A stretch of DNA of 32,327 bases from Rhodospirillales bacterium (GTDB taxonomy: Bacteria; Pseudomonadota; Alphaproteobacteria; Reyranellales; Reyranellaceae): positions 1 to 32,327 of the forward strand of contig WHTW01000084.1 of NCBI GenBank assembly GCA_009377525.1, read 5' to 3'. Of this stretch, positions 1 through 6,294 are shown in pieces (within the stretch, counting starts at the first letter, position 1; each line of letters opens with the position of its first letter). The translations under genes and the position numbers were made by a program. The notes beneath the pieces were generated by a model, which worked only from the letters and a program-made list of their open reading frames with translations, had not been told where the DNA came from and made no database searches.

Positions 1-542
1 AGCTCATCCAGGACGTCGCGCACGTCGGCGGGCCGGATAGCGCCGACGGTCTTGCCCTTCCAGTTGGCCAGCACGCCGCCGCCGCTGTCAGTCCATTTGC
101 CGGTCCCCGCCGGGTCGCGCCGGAAGCCCAGTAGCCTCCCAGTCTCCCGCCGCGTCGTCTCCCTGAGCGGCCGCCCGCCCTTGGTGCGGGTGTACTTCTC
201 GAGGAACAGGCGGAAGGCGTCGGCGATGGCGTCGGCCTCGGCGCCCGGGATGTTATGCTTTGCGGCCTGTTTTTCGGCCGCTGGGTCGCCTCCCTCGGCA
301 ACGCGGTCCAAGGCCACCTGCGCGAGCTTGTGCGCCGTAGCGAGGCTGGGGAAGCCGTCCAGCGTGAGCTTGCGGGGCATACGGTCCGACAGCCGCCTGT
401 AGCGCACCGCCCAGGCCCTTTTCCCGTTGGGCTGGATGACGAGGTAAAGCCCGGGCTTGCCAGCGTCGGGGATCTCGATGCGCTTGGTCGGGTTCGCCTT
501 GACGTTGGCGACCTTGACCGCGGTCAGCTTGGTTCTCGACAC
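1..542 (-). CDS. Tyrosine site-specific integrase, N-terminal part (runs off the left edge)
   Basis: The frame is open from a GTG at 542 (N-terminus MSRTKLTAVKVANVKA) to the window edge, about 180 residues. The start resembles the Arm-DNA-binding domain (DUF4102) of P4/CP4-57-type integrases: 'PGLYLVIQPNGKRAWAVRYR' near residues 30-49, a 'KLTLDGFPSLATA' strand, then 'AHKLAQVALDRVAEGGDPAA' where the family has its '(A)R..A...L..V..G.DP' helix. The core-binding region follows ('ADAFRLFLEKYTRTKGGRPL'). The catalytic C-terminal domain lies outside the window. Members integrate and excise genomic islands, usually at tRNA 3' ends, and such a fragment lies 160 bp upstream at 704-750. Transcription runs leftwards into the presumed element. 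GTG was chosen because no ATG precedes the conserved start. Confidence 0.88.
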   Translation of the reverse strand, partial: MSRTKLTAVKVANVKANPTKRIEIPDAGKPGLYLVIQPNGKRAWAVRYRRLSDRMPRKLTLDGFPSLATAHKLAQVALDRVAEGGDPAAEKQAAKHNIPGAEADAIADAFRLFLEKYTRTKGGRPLRETTRRETGRLLGFRRDPAGTGKWTDSGGGVLANWKGKTVGAIRPADVRDVLDE

Positions 543-690
543 TGTTACCCCAAGGGTCTGTAGGGTAACGGGACCGGCCTGTTAGGCCCCGTTACCCCGG
601 GGCCATAACATAGGCCAACAATCGCCTTTGGTCCAAGGAACTACGCGAGTTTTCCACCGCTATGACGTTCAGTCCCGTTAGGCCCTGTTA
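543..690. repeat. Inverted and direct repeats between integrase and attachment site
   Basis: The integrase upstream region holds a perfect inverted repeat, GGTAACGGG (564-572) with CCCGTTACC (588-596). A 14-nt near-direct repeat, GTTAGGCCCCGTTA (581-594) and GTTAGGCCCTGTTA (677-690), differs at one base. A further GTTACCCC lies at 544-551, beside the integrase start. Repeated short motifs between an integrase start and its attachment core are the usual arrangement of arm-type integrase or excisionase sites and of integrase autoregulation. That role is inferred from position only. Confidence 0.45.
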
Positions 691-703
691 TACCGCCCGA
701 CAC

Positions 704-750
704 GTCTGGGGGACTGGGGGTCGCAGGTTCAAATCCTGTCGCCCCGACCA
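704..750 (+). other. Attachment-site copy: 3' fragment of tRNA-Pro(GGG)
   Basis: The 47 nt read as the 3' part of a tRNA: anticodon loop CTGGGGG (anticodon GGG), 3' anticodon stem ACTGG, variable loop GGGTC, T arm GCAGG-TTCAAAT-CCTGT, 3' acceptor strand CGCCCCG, discriminator A and CCA. The expected 5' acceptor strand (CGGGGCG) and D arm are absent upstream, and the full 5' anticodon stem CCAGT is not present (only GT remains). This is therefore not a functional tRNA but the duplicated 3' end left by integration into a tRNA-Pro(GGG) gene. Sequence to the right should be native chromosome and sequence to the left the element. Confidence 0.82.
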
Positions 751-1001
751 ACTTTTCCGGGGATTTTTGGGGTTTTGGGTCAGCCCTAAGGGAATTGGGT
801 GATCGCTGTGGCGAACGCGCTGGGCTTCCTGATGGTGGTGCGCCGCCCGTCCCACACCGCTGGCATCGGCATCACGCGGCGCAGCCTCGAGACAACGCTG
901 CGCCGGTAGAGGTGGGCATGAGCGCGCCCGAGATCGGCCCCCTTCGCGAGTATGCCGATCTGCCGATGTAGGTGGCGTGGCAAACCGAGATTCCGGAGAA
1001 C
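751..1001. other. No gene recognised
   Basis: About 250 nt right of the attachment site without a confident gene. A minus-strand frame (983 to 786, ending 'RKPSAFATAITQFP' before a stop) has protein-like composition but matches no family I recognise and has no ribosome binding site at a good start. It may be another gene remnant. A T-rich stretch follows the attachment site directly (acttttccggggattttt), as often found downstream of a tRNA gene. Confidence 0.4.
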
Positions 1002-1190
1002 CGAACCAAGCCAACCAAGGTGCCCTACTGTTCCAGCTCTCCAAAGTGCACTGGGGCCGACCAGAGGTCGTCGTACCTCACCTGGACCGAAGACAACCTA
1101 CTGCGGCAGGTTTCGTATCAAGGGCAGCGGGAGGATAAGCCCGCAAAGCAGGTCGTGCGGGTTATTCCGCATCCGCCTCGACGCAAATAG
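1002..1190 (+). pseudogene. Remnant of an ATP-dependent DNA ligase (LigD-type), C-terminal end
   Basis: One frame encodes 'YLTWTEDNLLRQVSYQGQRE' followed by 'DKPAKQVVR', which matches the extreme C-terminus of LigD-type ATP-dependent DNA ligases (OB-fold end). Immediately upstream a different frame (1028-1075) encodes 'LFQLSKVHWGRPEVVV', the segment that precedes it in those ligases. At least one frameshift therefore lies near 1070-1076. The adenylation domain with its KxDG lysine is absent. No start codon or ribosome binding site belongs to it. I read it as a decayed fragment of a nonhomologous end-joining ligase gene beside the integration site. The assignment rests on motif memory. Confidence 0.6.
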
Positions 1191-1198
1191 GGCGGTCG

Positions 1199-1549
1199 AT
1201 GAGCAGCCGAAAAAGAATGAGCGAGCGGGAAGCAGGCATCAGAGCCGGTCAGCGTCGCTGGTTCGGCCTGATACTTCCCCTGCCTGTAGTCCCAACGGCC
1301 GCGCACGCGGCTGGAGAGAATTACGACGTGGCGGTCGGCTTCGCCTTGGCGTTGTGTCTGTATCTTGCATTTATGTTTTACGTCATCCCCGCACTTATCG
1401 CCTGGGACGACGACACCCCGCTACCAGGACGATCTGGGCATTCATCCTACTGCTGGGCTGGACCGGCGTTGGGTTGGCTACTGGCACTCATCTGGGCGTT
1501 CAAAGCGCCCGCTGCAGTCAGGAGACAGGCTTCTCGGAGCCATTGCTAA
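1199..1549 (+). pseudogene. Small membrane ORF resembling superinfection-immunity protein, frame disturbed
   Basis: An ATG frame of 116 codons is open. It starts with a signal-like segment (LILPLPVVPTAAHA) and a membrane helix (VGFALALCLYLAFMFYVIPA). The frame then reads 'RSGHSSYCWAGPALG' and ends in 'WLLALIWAFK'. In another frame, bases 1423-1473 encode 'RTIWAFILLLGWTGVG', which joins in sense to 'WLLALIWAFK'. Together they resemble the core of phage Imm_superinfect (PF14373) proteins, roughly 'FLLNLLLGWTGIGWxxALIWA'. Two compensating indels, near 1420 and at the TT of 1474-1475, would restore it. It is either a decayed gene, a protein with a rewritten middle, or affected by sequencing errors. 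Function is unproven. Confidence 0.5.
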
Positions 1550-1842
1550 TCCCTTATCGCTAGTTGAGTGGCCAGGGTCGCTCACGCCACATTTGGGCCT
1601 ACGCCCATTTGCTGGTCGCTGCGCCACGTTCCCGCAGGCCTCGATGCCGGTCTGCCCACCGGGACCAGGTGATAAGGGGCATCCCAATAGAGCCGATCGA
1701 TGGTAGCCTGAGGAACGGTTACCCCTGGTCGATGCCGAGCGCCGTGAGTGTGCAACCCCGTGCTGCGACGCGTAACAACGACGAACGCCTGCCCCTTATT
1801 GGGGGGTGGCGTTTCTTCAAATGGCGGTAGCCGATCCGACGA
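1550..1842. other. Intergenic, no gene seen
   Basis: Between the membrane ORF and the GH16 gene I see no frame with convincing coding character on either strand. The only structure is the hairpin at 1784-1813. Confidence 0.5.
1784..1818. terminator. Hairpin terminator downstream of the GH16/RTX gene
   Basis: AACGCC-tg-CCCC pairs with GGGG-gt-GGCGTT (1784-1813) around a short loop, 30 nt past the stop of the minus-strand gene at 1843. On plus the stem runs into TTTCTT; on minus the T-run is poor. It may act in both directions, or only on plus. Confidence 0.5.
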
Positions 1843-3747
1843 TCAGACGAAGAGGAAATCGTCGGTGGTGGTCTTGATGCTGAAGACGACGTCCTGGAAG
1901 TCGTTGTCGCCGGTGGCGCTCGGCAGGTCTTCAAAGCCGATCAACAGTTCGCGACCGCCGGCCGACGTGCCGGAGAGGACCTGCATGGCCTCCGCCGGAT
2001 TGAGCGTCGAGAGCGAGTGGAAGATGGTGGCGCCGGAGAGTGCGCCCAGGGTCGCGCTCTGCAGCACCGGCGGGATGCCGATGTCGGTGTCGGAGGGCGC
2101 CCCCGTGCCGGGAGTAACGAACGACAGATTGTCCGGCAGCGCGCCGAACTTGTTGAAGCCGTTCTGGATCAGGAAGAAGGCGACGCGCTCGCCATCCGCC
2201 GGCGTGCCGAGGTCCACGGTGCGTGCGCCGGACGCCACGTTCAACGTGTTGTTGAACAGTATCTGGACGTCGCTGATGGTGCCGTCCGCGGCAATCCTGT
2301 AGACGCCGAGCGTGTTGGCGTAGGCCGATGCGGCGGACTTCAGCTCCGCCGTGAAGCCGACCGTGCCGTCGCCAGTCAGGAACGGCTCGTTGGCGATGCC
2401 GTTGACCAGGGTCGGATTGACCCGCACGCCTTCCGATAGGGTCGGCAGGAAGGTCTGGAAGGTCAGCATGGTGTGGGCATCGGGGCCCGAGCCGCGCGCC
2501 ACCATCATGAAATCGCCGCCGGAGTGATCGCCTTCCATCTGGAAGCTCGAGCCGCCGAGGGTGAGCATGGTGCTGCCCGTACCACCCAGGCCGCCGTTGC
2601 CCGGAGTGACGCCGAGGCCGCCCCGTCCTGCGAGCGTGCCCTGGATGTCCACCATATCGTTGGCGCCGAAGGCCACGATCGTGTCGCCGTTGAGGTCGGC
2701 CAGGGTGTCGCGCACCGTATCCGCGCCCTGGCCGGTGTGGATCCGGTCGATGCCGGCACCGCCGCTGACGATGTTGGCGCCCGTGCCGCCATAGAGCGAG
2801 TCGTCGCCCGCGCCGCCGGCCATCGTATCGTTGCCTTCGCCGCCCGCGACCACGTCGTTGCCGTCGCCGCCGTTGAGCGTGTCGTCGCCGGCGACGCCGT
2901 CGAGGGCTTCGTTGGCCGCGCTGCCGAGCAGGTTGTTGTGCCCGCTGTCACCGAGCTGGGTCGCCAGCCGCTCGACCTTCACGTAGTCGACGTCGAAAAA
3001 GTAGCTCTTGTTCGCTGCTGGGGTTTTGGCGATCAGCAGCGTCGGATCGGTGATGGGCGGCCCGCCCGGGTCGCCGGGGTTGGGACCCCACGGCCCGCCA
3101 TTGGGACCGCCGGCCTGCGGCGCGCCCCACAGGTTCAGGTGAAGCTGCTGCGGCTTGGTCGGCACATTCTGCACTTCTTCGCGGATCAGCTTGTTGTCGA
3201 CGAACCAGCGCACTACCGAGGGCAGCCATTCGAAGCGATAGACGTGGTCGATCCCCAGTCCGCCATCCACGGCGTAGGAGTGCGGCGTGCCGACTTCCTG
3301 ATGCTTGAAGACGTTGGTCGAGATCTTCTGCATCTGGGTGGTGATGATCTCGAAGTCGATCTCGTCATGGGGCTCGCGCTTGGCGCCCGACGGGAACTGT
3401 TCGTAGGTGAAGAAGCCGGCGATCATGCCGCCTTGGGTGCCCTCGAACCTGAACTTGCCTTCGAAGCCGAGGCCCCCGGCGCTGACGTCCCACGCCTGCT
3501 TGGTGATCGCTTCCGAGCCATAGTACGAATCGGGGCCACCCGGCGGCGGGTTGAAGGTGTCCATCCTGATGCGCGCCATGTCGTTTTCGGCGGCCGGCAG
3601 ATTCTGCCGCATCTGGGTCTGGCCGAGATAGGACGGGTTGTTCGGTCCTTGGATCCAGTGGTTGTAATCCCAGTTAACGTCGCTGACCTGCGTTCCCGAG
3701 AAATGGTCCTCGAACAGGACTGCCGATGCAGAGAGTGGTGAAGTCAT
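1843..3747 (-). CDS. Secreted GH16 glycoside hydrolase with RTX repeats and a DUF4114 domain
   Basis: 634 residues. The N-terminal 260 residues form a laminarinase-like GH16 domain (beta-1,3- or related glucan hydrolase) with the catalytic signature HDEIDFEI at 127-134: E129 nucleophile, D131, E133 acid/base. Residues about 278-345 hold calcium-binding RTX nonapeptides (GGDGNDVVAGGEGND and variants). Residues about 490-630 resemble DUF4114, ending 'DNDFQDVVFSI'. There is no Sec signal peptide; RTX repeats point to type I secretion, although no ABC exporter, membrane-fusion protein or TolC gene is adjacent. The start ATG follows AAGGGGAAG. The Gly/Pro-rich linker (205-231) separates parts of the GH16 fold. 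Likely an extracellular polysaccharide-degrading or exopolysaccharide-modifying enzyme. Substrate unknown. Confidence 0.88.
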   Translation of the reverse strand: MTSPLSASAVLFEDHFSGTQVSDVNWDYNHWIQGPNNPSYLGQTQMRQNLPAAENDMARIRMDTFNPPPGGPDSYYGSEAITKQAWDVSAGGLGFEGKFRFEGTQGGMIAGFFTYEQFPSGAKREPHDEIDFEIITTQMQKISTNVFKHQEVGTPHSYAVDGGLGIDHVYRFEWLPSVVRWFVDNKLIREEVQNVPTKPQQLHLNLWGAPQAGGPNGGPWGPNPGDPGGPPITDPTLLIAKTPAANKSYFFDVDYVKVERLATQLGDSGHNNLLGSAANEALDGVAGDDTLNGGDGNDVVAGGEGNDTMAGGAGDDSLYGGTGANIVSGGAGIDRIHTGQGADTVRDTLADLNGDTIVAFGANDMVDIQGTLAGRGGLGVTPGNGGLGGTGSTMLTLGGSSFQMEGDHSGGDFMMVARGSGPDAHTMLTFQTFLPTLSEGVRVNPTLVNGIANEPFLTGDGTVGFTAELKSAASAYANTLGVYRIAADGTISDVQILFNNTLNVASGARTVDLGTPADGERVAFFLIQNGFNKFGALPDNLSFVTPGTGAPSDTDIGIPPVLQSATLGALSGATIFHSLSTLNPAEAMQVLSGTSAGGRELLIGFEDLPSATGDNDFQDVVFSIKTTTDDFLFV

Positions 3748-4065
3748 CTACAGCTTCCCCTTTGTTACTTTTGAACTCTTCATGGCCGCCAACCTCTCAC
3801 ACACCCCGCCTTCCGGCGACCGGGCTCGAGGGGATTGCGGCAGCAGAGTGCTTAACACCAAAGCGAGGCCGTCCGTCATCTTCCCCTCGTGGAAGGTCCC
3901 GGAATTCTCAGTCTTTTCCTGGAAAAGAGCGGGTGGAAATCACGTAAGGCAGCGTCCGAGCGCTGAATTCGCAGGCATCATAAGAGAGCGTTGCGCGCGG
4001 CAACAGATTGAGCACCCTGCTCGCCGCGCTGCTGCTGCTCCTCGCCGCCGGGGTCACCTGGATCG
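3748..4065. promoter_or_regulatory. Upstream region of the GH16/RTX gene
   Basis: Non-coding in both directions as far as I can see. It must hold the promoter of the minus-strand gene starting at 3747. A perfect palindrome CTTTTCC-T-GGAAAAG lies at 3913-3927 and could be an operator. Near the right end a 29-codon plus-strand frame (TTG 4008 to stop 4097) encodes a hydrophobic stretch but overlaps the phosphatase gene, so I do not call it. Confidence 0.35.
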
Positions 4066-4743
4066 TCACCAGACCGCCGGAGGCGCAAGCTCCATAGACG
4101 CAATCTCGCCGCTGTCGAGCCGATACAGGCGATCATGCGGGTGCGAGCGGGCCAAGGTTTCCGCCGGCGACAGCGACGCGTAAGCGCCCTGGATGGCGCG
4201 GCTCATCATTTCGTGCGTGACCGCCACGGTCAGTGCCGCCGTGCAGCCCGCGAGCCAGCGCCTGGCGCGCTGGCTGGCAAGCGCATAGCTCTCCCCGCCA
4301 TCGATCACATAGCGCCATTTGTCTGCCTCGCGGGCTTGGCGGGCGCCAGGAAAGCGATCGTCGATCTCGGCGTAGGTCAGGCCCTCCCAGGCTCCCAGCG
4401 CGTGCTCCATCAGCAGCGGCGACGAGCGGATGTCGGCGACAGGAAGGGTGAGTTCGGCGGCGATGAGTTCGGCGGTGGCCCGCGCCCGACCGAGCGGGCT
4501 GGTCTCGAGAACGACGTCGAGCCCCTCGGGCAGGATCGTCCGCAGGAAGCGGCCGGCTGCACGCGCTTGTTCAACCCCGTTGGGCGTCAGTGGCGAATCG
4601 AGGCGCCCCTGCTGGCGGCCAGCCTGGTTCCAGACCGTCTCGCCATGGCGGACGAGATAGATCAGGGCGCCGTCGCGAGCCTGCGGCCGACGTCGGTGAG
4701 CTTGCAGACCAGCCAGTCCGGTTTCAGCGGATTGCTGAACCAC
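4066..4743 (-). CDS. Histidine phosphatase family protein (phosphoglycerate mutase-like)
   Basis: The signature IYLVRHGETVWN gives the phosphohistidine (H33 counting from the ATG at 4743). The second histidine is in 'VAVTHEMMSRAI' (H177), and the acid 'LMEHALGAWEGLTYAE' motif is present. The family removes phosphate from small molecules, sugars or proteins; the substrate cannot be told. The start is uncertain. The ATG at 4743 overlaps the upstream gene by 82 nt and adds 26 residues not seen in relatives, which normally begin 'MIYLVRHGET'. No ATG, GTG or TTG lies nearer. A CTG at 4665-4663 sits exactly at the family start and overlaps the upstream TGA as CTGA, so a coupled CTG start is possible. 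Probably in an operon with the 101-residue gene upstream. Confidence 0.8.
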   Translation of the reverse strand: MVQQSAETGLAGLQAHRRRPQARDGALIYLVRHGETVWNQAGRQQGRLDSPLTPNGVEQARAAGRFLRTILPEGLDVVLETSPLGRARATAELIAAELTLPVADIRSSPLLMEHALGAWEGLTYAEIDDRFPGARQAREADKWRYVIDGGESYALASQRARRWLAGCTAALTVAVTHEMMSRAIQGAYASLSPAETLARSHPHDRLYRLDSGEIASMELAPPAVW

Positions 4744-4967
4744 GGCTCGGCCCAGCCACGGTCGAGGCAGCGGCGGACGATGGCCGCCGCGACAGCTTGG
4801 CCATCGAGGTCGAACAACGGCAGCTTGCCACCCGCCTGGGCGAGGCCCCGGCGCAGGTAGAGCAACTCCGGAAGCGTCGGAAGATCGGCTTCCAGCTCGT
4901 TGTCATTCAACGCAAAAACGTCAAATGACCCCGCTCCATGGCGGCTCATCGTGCGATCAGCAAACAC
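4662..4967 (-). CDS. Small conserved-looking protein of unknown function
   Basis: 101 residues from a GTG at 4967 behind a GAGGGGG ribosome binding site; an ATG at 4949 is an alternative start. I do not recognise the family. The sequence is soluble, with 'LPELLYLRRGLAQAGGKLPL', 'LDGQAVAAAIVRRCLDRGW' and a C-terminal 'VCKLTDVGRRLA', which reads like a winged-helix or degenerate DNA-binding end ('xLTxxGRxL'). It lies directly upstream of the histidine phosphatase and the two overlap, so they are likely co-expressed. Codon use matches the surrounding genes. Confidence 0.6.
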   Translation of the reverse strand: MFADRTMSRHGAGSFDVFALNDNELEADLPTLPELLYLRRGLAQAGGKLPLFDLDGQAVAAAIVRRCLDRGWAEPWFSNPLKPDWLVCKLTDVGRRLATAP

Positions 4968-5052
4968 GGCGGCGTCCCCCTCTGACGATGCCGGTTGATA
5001 GGCCCCTCACCGAACAGGATACGCGTGTTCGGCGAAAAACAAAGCTGAATCA

Positions 5053-5084
5053 GGTGGTTGTCGCCGCTTCTTGGCGCGACCACC
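5053..5084 (-). terminator. Hairpin downstream of merR
   Basis: Read on minus, GGTGGTCGCGCC pairs with GGCGACAACCACC (one mismatch or bulge), followed after about 12 nt by TTTGTTTTT. It lies about 75 nt past the merR stop and would end the chaperone-to-merR cluster. The distant T-run makes it a weak call. Confidence 0.35.
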
Positions 5085-5157
5085 CGATCTGGTGGCTACT
5101 CGAAGGCCGATTGCCAAAGTCTTGACTGCCGCCCCCCGGCGACAACCCTGACAGTGA

Positions 5158-5688
5158 CTAGTTGTTGGCCTTCAAGGTGGTGCGCAGCTGCGTGAGGGCC
5201 TGTTCGAGATCCTCGAGCACCGATTCGATCTCTCGGCGCTTGTGCAGGTCGAGCACGGCAGCGCGCGGCGTCGTGGTCGACGGCTGCGGGCCGGTCCTGG
5301 GCAACGGCTGGCGGTTGGAGCCGGCCGCCATCGCCTCGGCGCGGGCCGACACGATGCGCAGGCTCTCGAGCGCGCTCTCGGCGGCAATGTCGAGGCGCTG
5401 CGCCGGCAAGCGGCCACGGCCCTCCTTCAGGAGGCGCTGCACGCCCTTGATGGTGTAGCCGTCCTCGTAGAGCAGCGTGCGGATGCGGCGCAGGAGGTCG
5501 ACATCCTCCGGCCGGTAATACCGCCGCCCGCCGCCGCGCTTGAGCGGGCGGACCTGGCTGAACTTGCTTTCCCAGAACCGCAGCACGTGCTGCGGCACAT
5601 CGAGCTCCGTTGCGACTTCGCTGATGGTGCGAAACGCCTGTGCAGACTTTTCAACCCTTCTGTCTGCGGTCTGTAGCGATACGGCCAT
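5158..5688 (-). CDS. MerR-family transcriptional regulator
   Basis: 176 residues from ATG 5688 (MAVSLQTADRR), preceded by GGGGG at a suitable distance; an upstream TTG at 5712 has no advantage. Residues about 20-85 form a MerR winged helix: 'FRTISEVATELDVPQHVLRF', 'WESKFSQVRPLKRGGGRRYY' and 'RPEDVDLLRRIRTLLYEDGY' with 'TIKGVQRLL'. The C-terminal half is a Pro/Thr-rich linker plus a helix (IESVLEDLEQALTQLRTTL) likely to dimerise. There are no effector-binding cysteines as in metal sensors. It lies just after ihfA, an arrangement common in alphaproteobacteria. Its targets are unknown. Confidence 0.9.
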   Translation of the reverse strand: MAVSLQTADRRVEKSAQAFRTISEVATELDVPQHVLRFWESKFSQVRPLKRGGGRRYYRPEDVDLLRRIRTLLYEDGYTIKGVQRLLKEGRGRLPAQRLDIAAESALESLRIVSARAEAMAAGSNRQPLPRTGPQPSTTTPRAAVLDLHKRREIESVLEDLEQALTQLRTTLKANN

Positions 5689-5712
5689 GTCTAGACCCCC
5701 ACATTTCCCCAA

Positions 5713-6024
5713 CTACCCCTTGTTCTCGCCGGGCGCCCCATTGATCAGTGATTTCAGGACGTTCGACGCTCGAAAGACGAGTACCCGGCGCGGCAGGATC
5801 GGAACTTCCTGCCCCGTCTTCGGATTGCGGCCCACGCGCTGGCCTTTGTCGCGGACCGTGAAGCTCCCGAACGACGAGATCTTCACCGATTCGCCACGAG
5901 CCAATGCCTCGACGACCTCGGCGAGTATGGTCTCGACCAGGTCGCTCGATTCGTTGCGAGACAGTCCCACTTCCTGGAACACGGACTCGCTCAGATCGGC
6001 ACGCGTGATAGTCCGGCCTTCCAT
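5713..6024 (-). CDS. ihfA: Integration host factor subunit alpha
   Basis: 103 residues, the usual IhfA length (about 100). Typical start 'TITRADLSESVFQEVGLSRN', central 'VKISSFGSFTVRDK', and the DNA-intercalating beta arm 'GRNPKTGQEVPILPRR' (R66-N67-P68). With IhfB (elsewhere) it bends DNA about 160 degrees at specific sites and serves transcription, replication and phage-type recombination, including integrases such as the one at the left edge. It lies between fabH and merR, 270 bp after fabH, so it probably has its own promoter. Confidence 0.95.
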   Translation of the reverse strand: MEGRTITRADLSESVFQEVGLSRNESSDLVETILAEVVEALARGESVKISSFGSFTVRDKGQRVGRNPKTGQEVPILPRRVLVFRASNVLKSLINGAPGENKG

Positions 6025-6178
6025 CCGGTACCCTTCCTTCCCCCAGTTAATCCATACTCTAAGGTTGGAAAGCGGTCAATATCAGTAGGATAGAGGCTGG
6101 ACTTGAATCAGCGTCTGTTCCCGTTCCGTTGCGGACGGGTGCACAACGCGTTTGTTTCAATCGTTGATTGTCGAGGCG

Positions 6179-6224
6179 GTTCCCGATCAGATGGAACTGC
6201 GAGCGATTCCATCTGATCGGGAAC
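6179..6224. repeat. Perfect 17-bp inverted repeat upstream of ihfA
   Basis: GTTCCCGATCAGATGGA (6179-6195) and its exact reverse complement (6208-6224) are separated by 12 nt. It lies 155-200 bp upstream of the ihfA start and 70 bp past fabH. No T-run follows in either direction, so a plain terminator is unlikely. It could be an operator, an mRNA-processing hairpin or a dispersed palindromic repeat. Confidence 0.7.
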
Positions 6225-6253
6225 GCGCGCAATGATGGTCTTGGTTGCACAGG

Positions 6254-6293
6254 GCACATTCAGTCCGGCTGATGCCTGCCGGACTGAATGTGC
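6254..6293 (-). terminator. Perfect 16-bp hairpin directly after fabH
   Basis: GCACATTCAGTCCGGC (6254-6269) pairs perfectly with GCCGGACTGAATGTGC (6278-6293) around an 8-nt loop, starting one base after the fabH TAA. It lacks a T-run on minus, so it may protect the 3' end of the transcript or attenuate reading into ihfA rather than act as a strong intrinsic terminator. Confidence 0.55.
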
Positions 6294-6294
6294 T

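Noticed and set aside
688..1044. Minus-strand ORF covering the tRNA fragment
   Set aside because: The C-terminal part (GRQDLNLRPP...) is the typical false protein produced by reading a tRNA antisense.
4008..4097. 29-residue hydrophobic plus-strand ORF (LSTLLAALLLLLAAGVTWIV...)
   Set aside because: TTG start, no ribosome binding site, and it overlaps the 3' end of the phosphatase gene. It could be a small membrane peptide but nothing else supports it.
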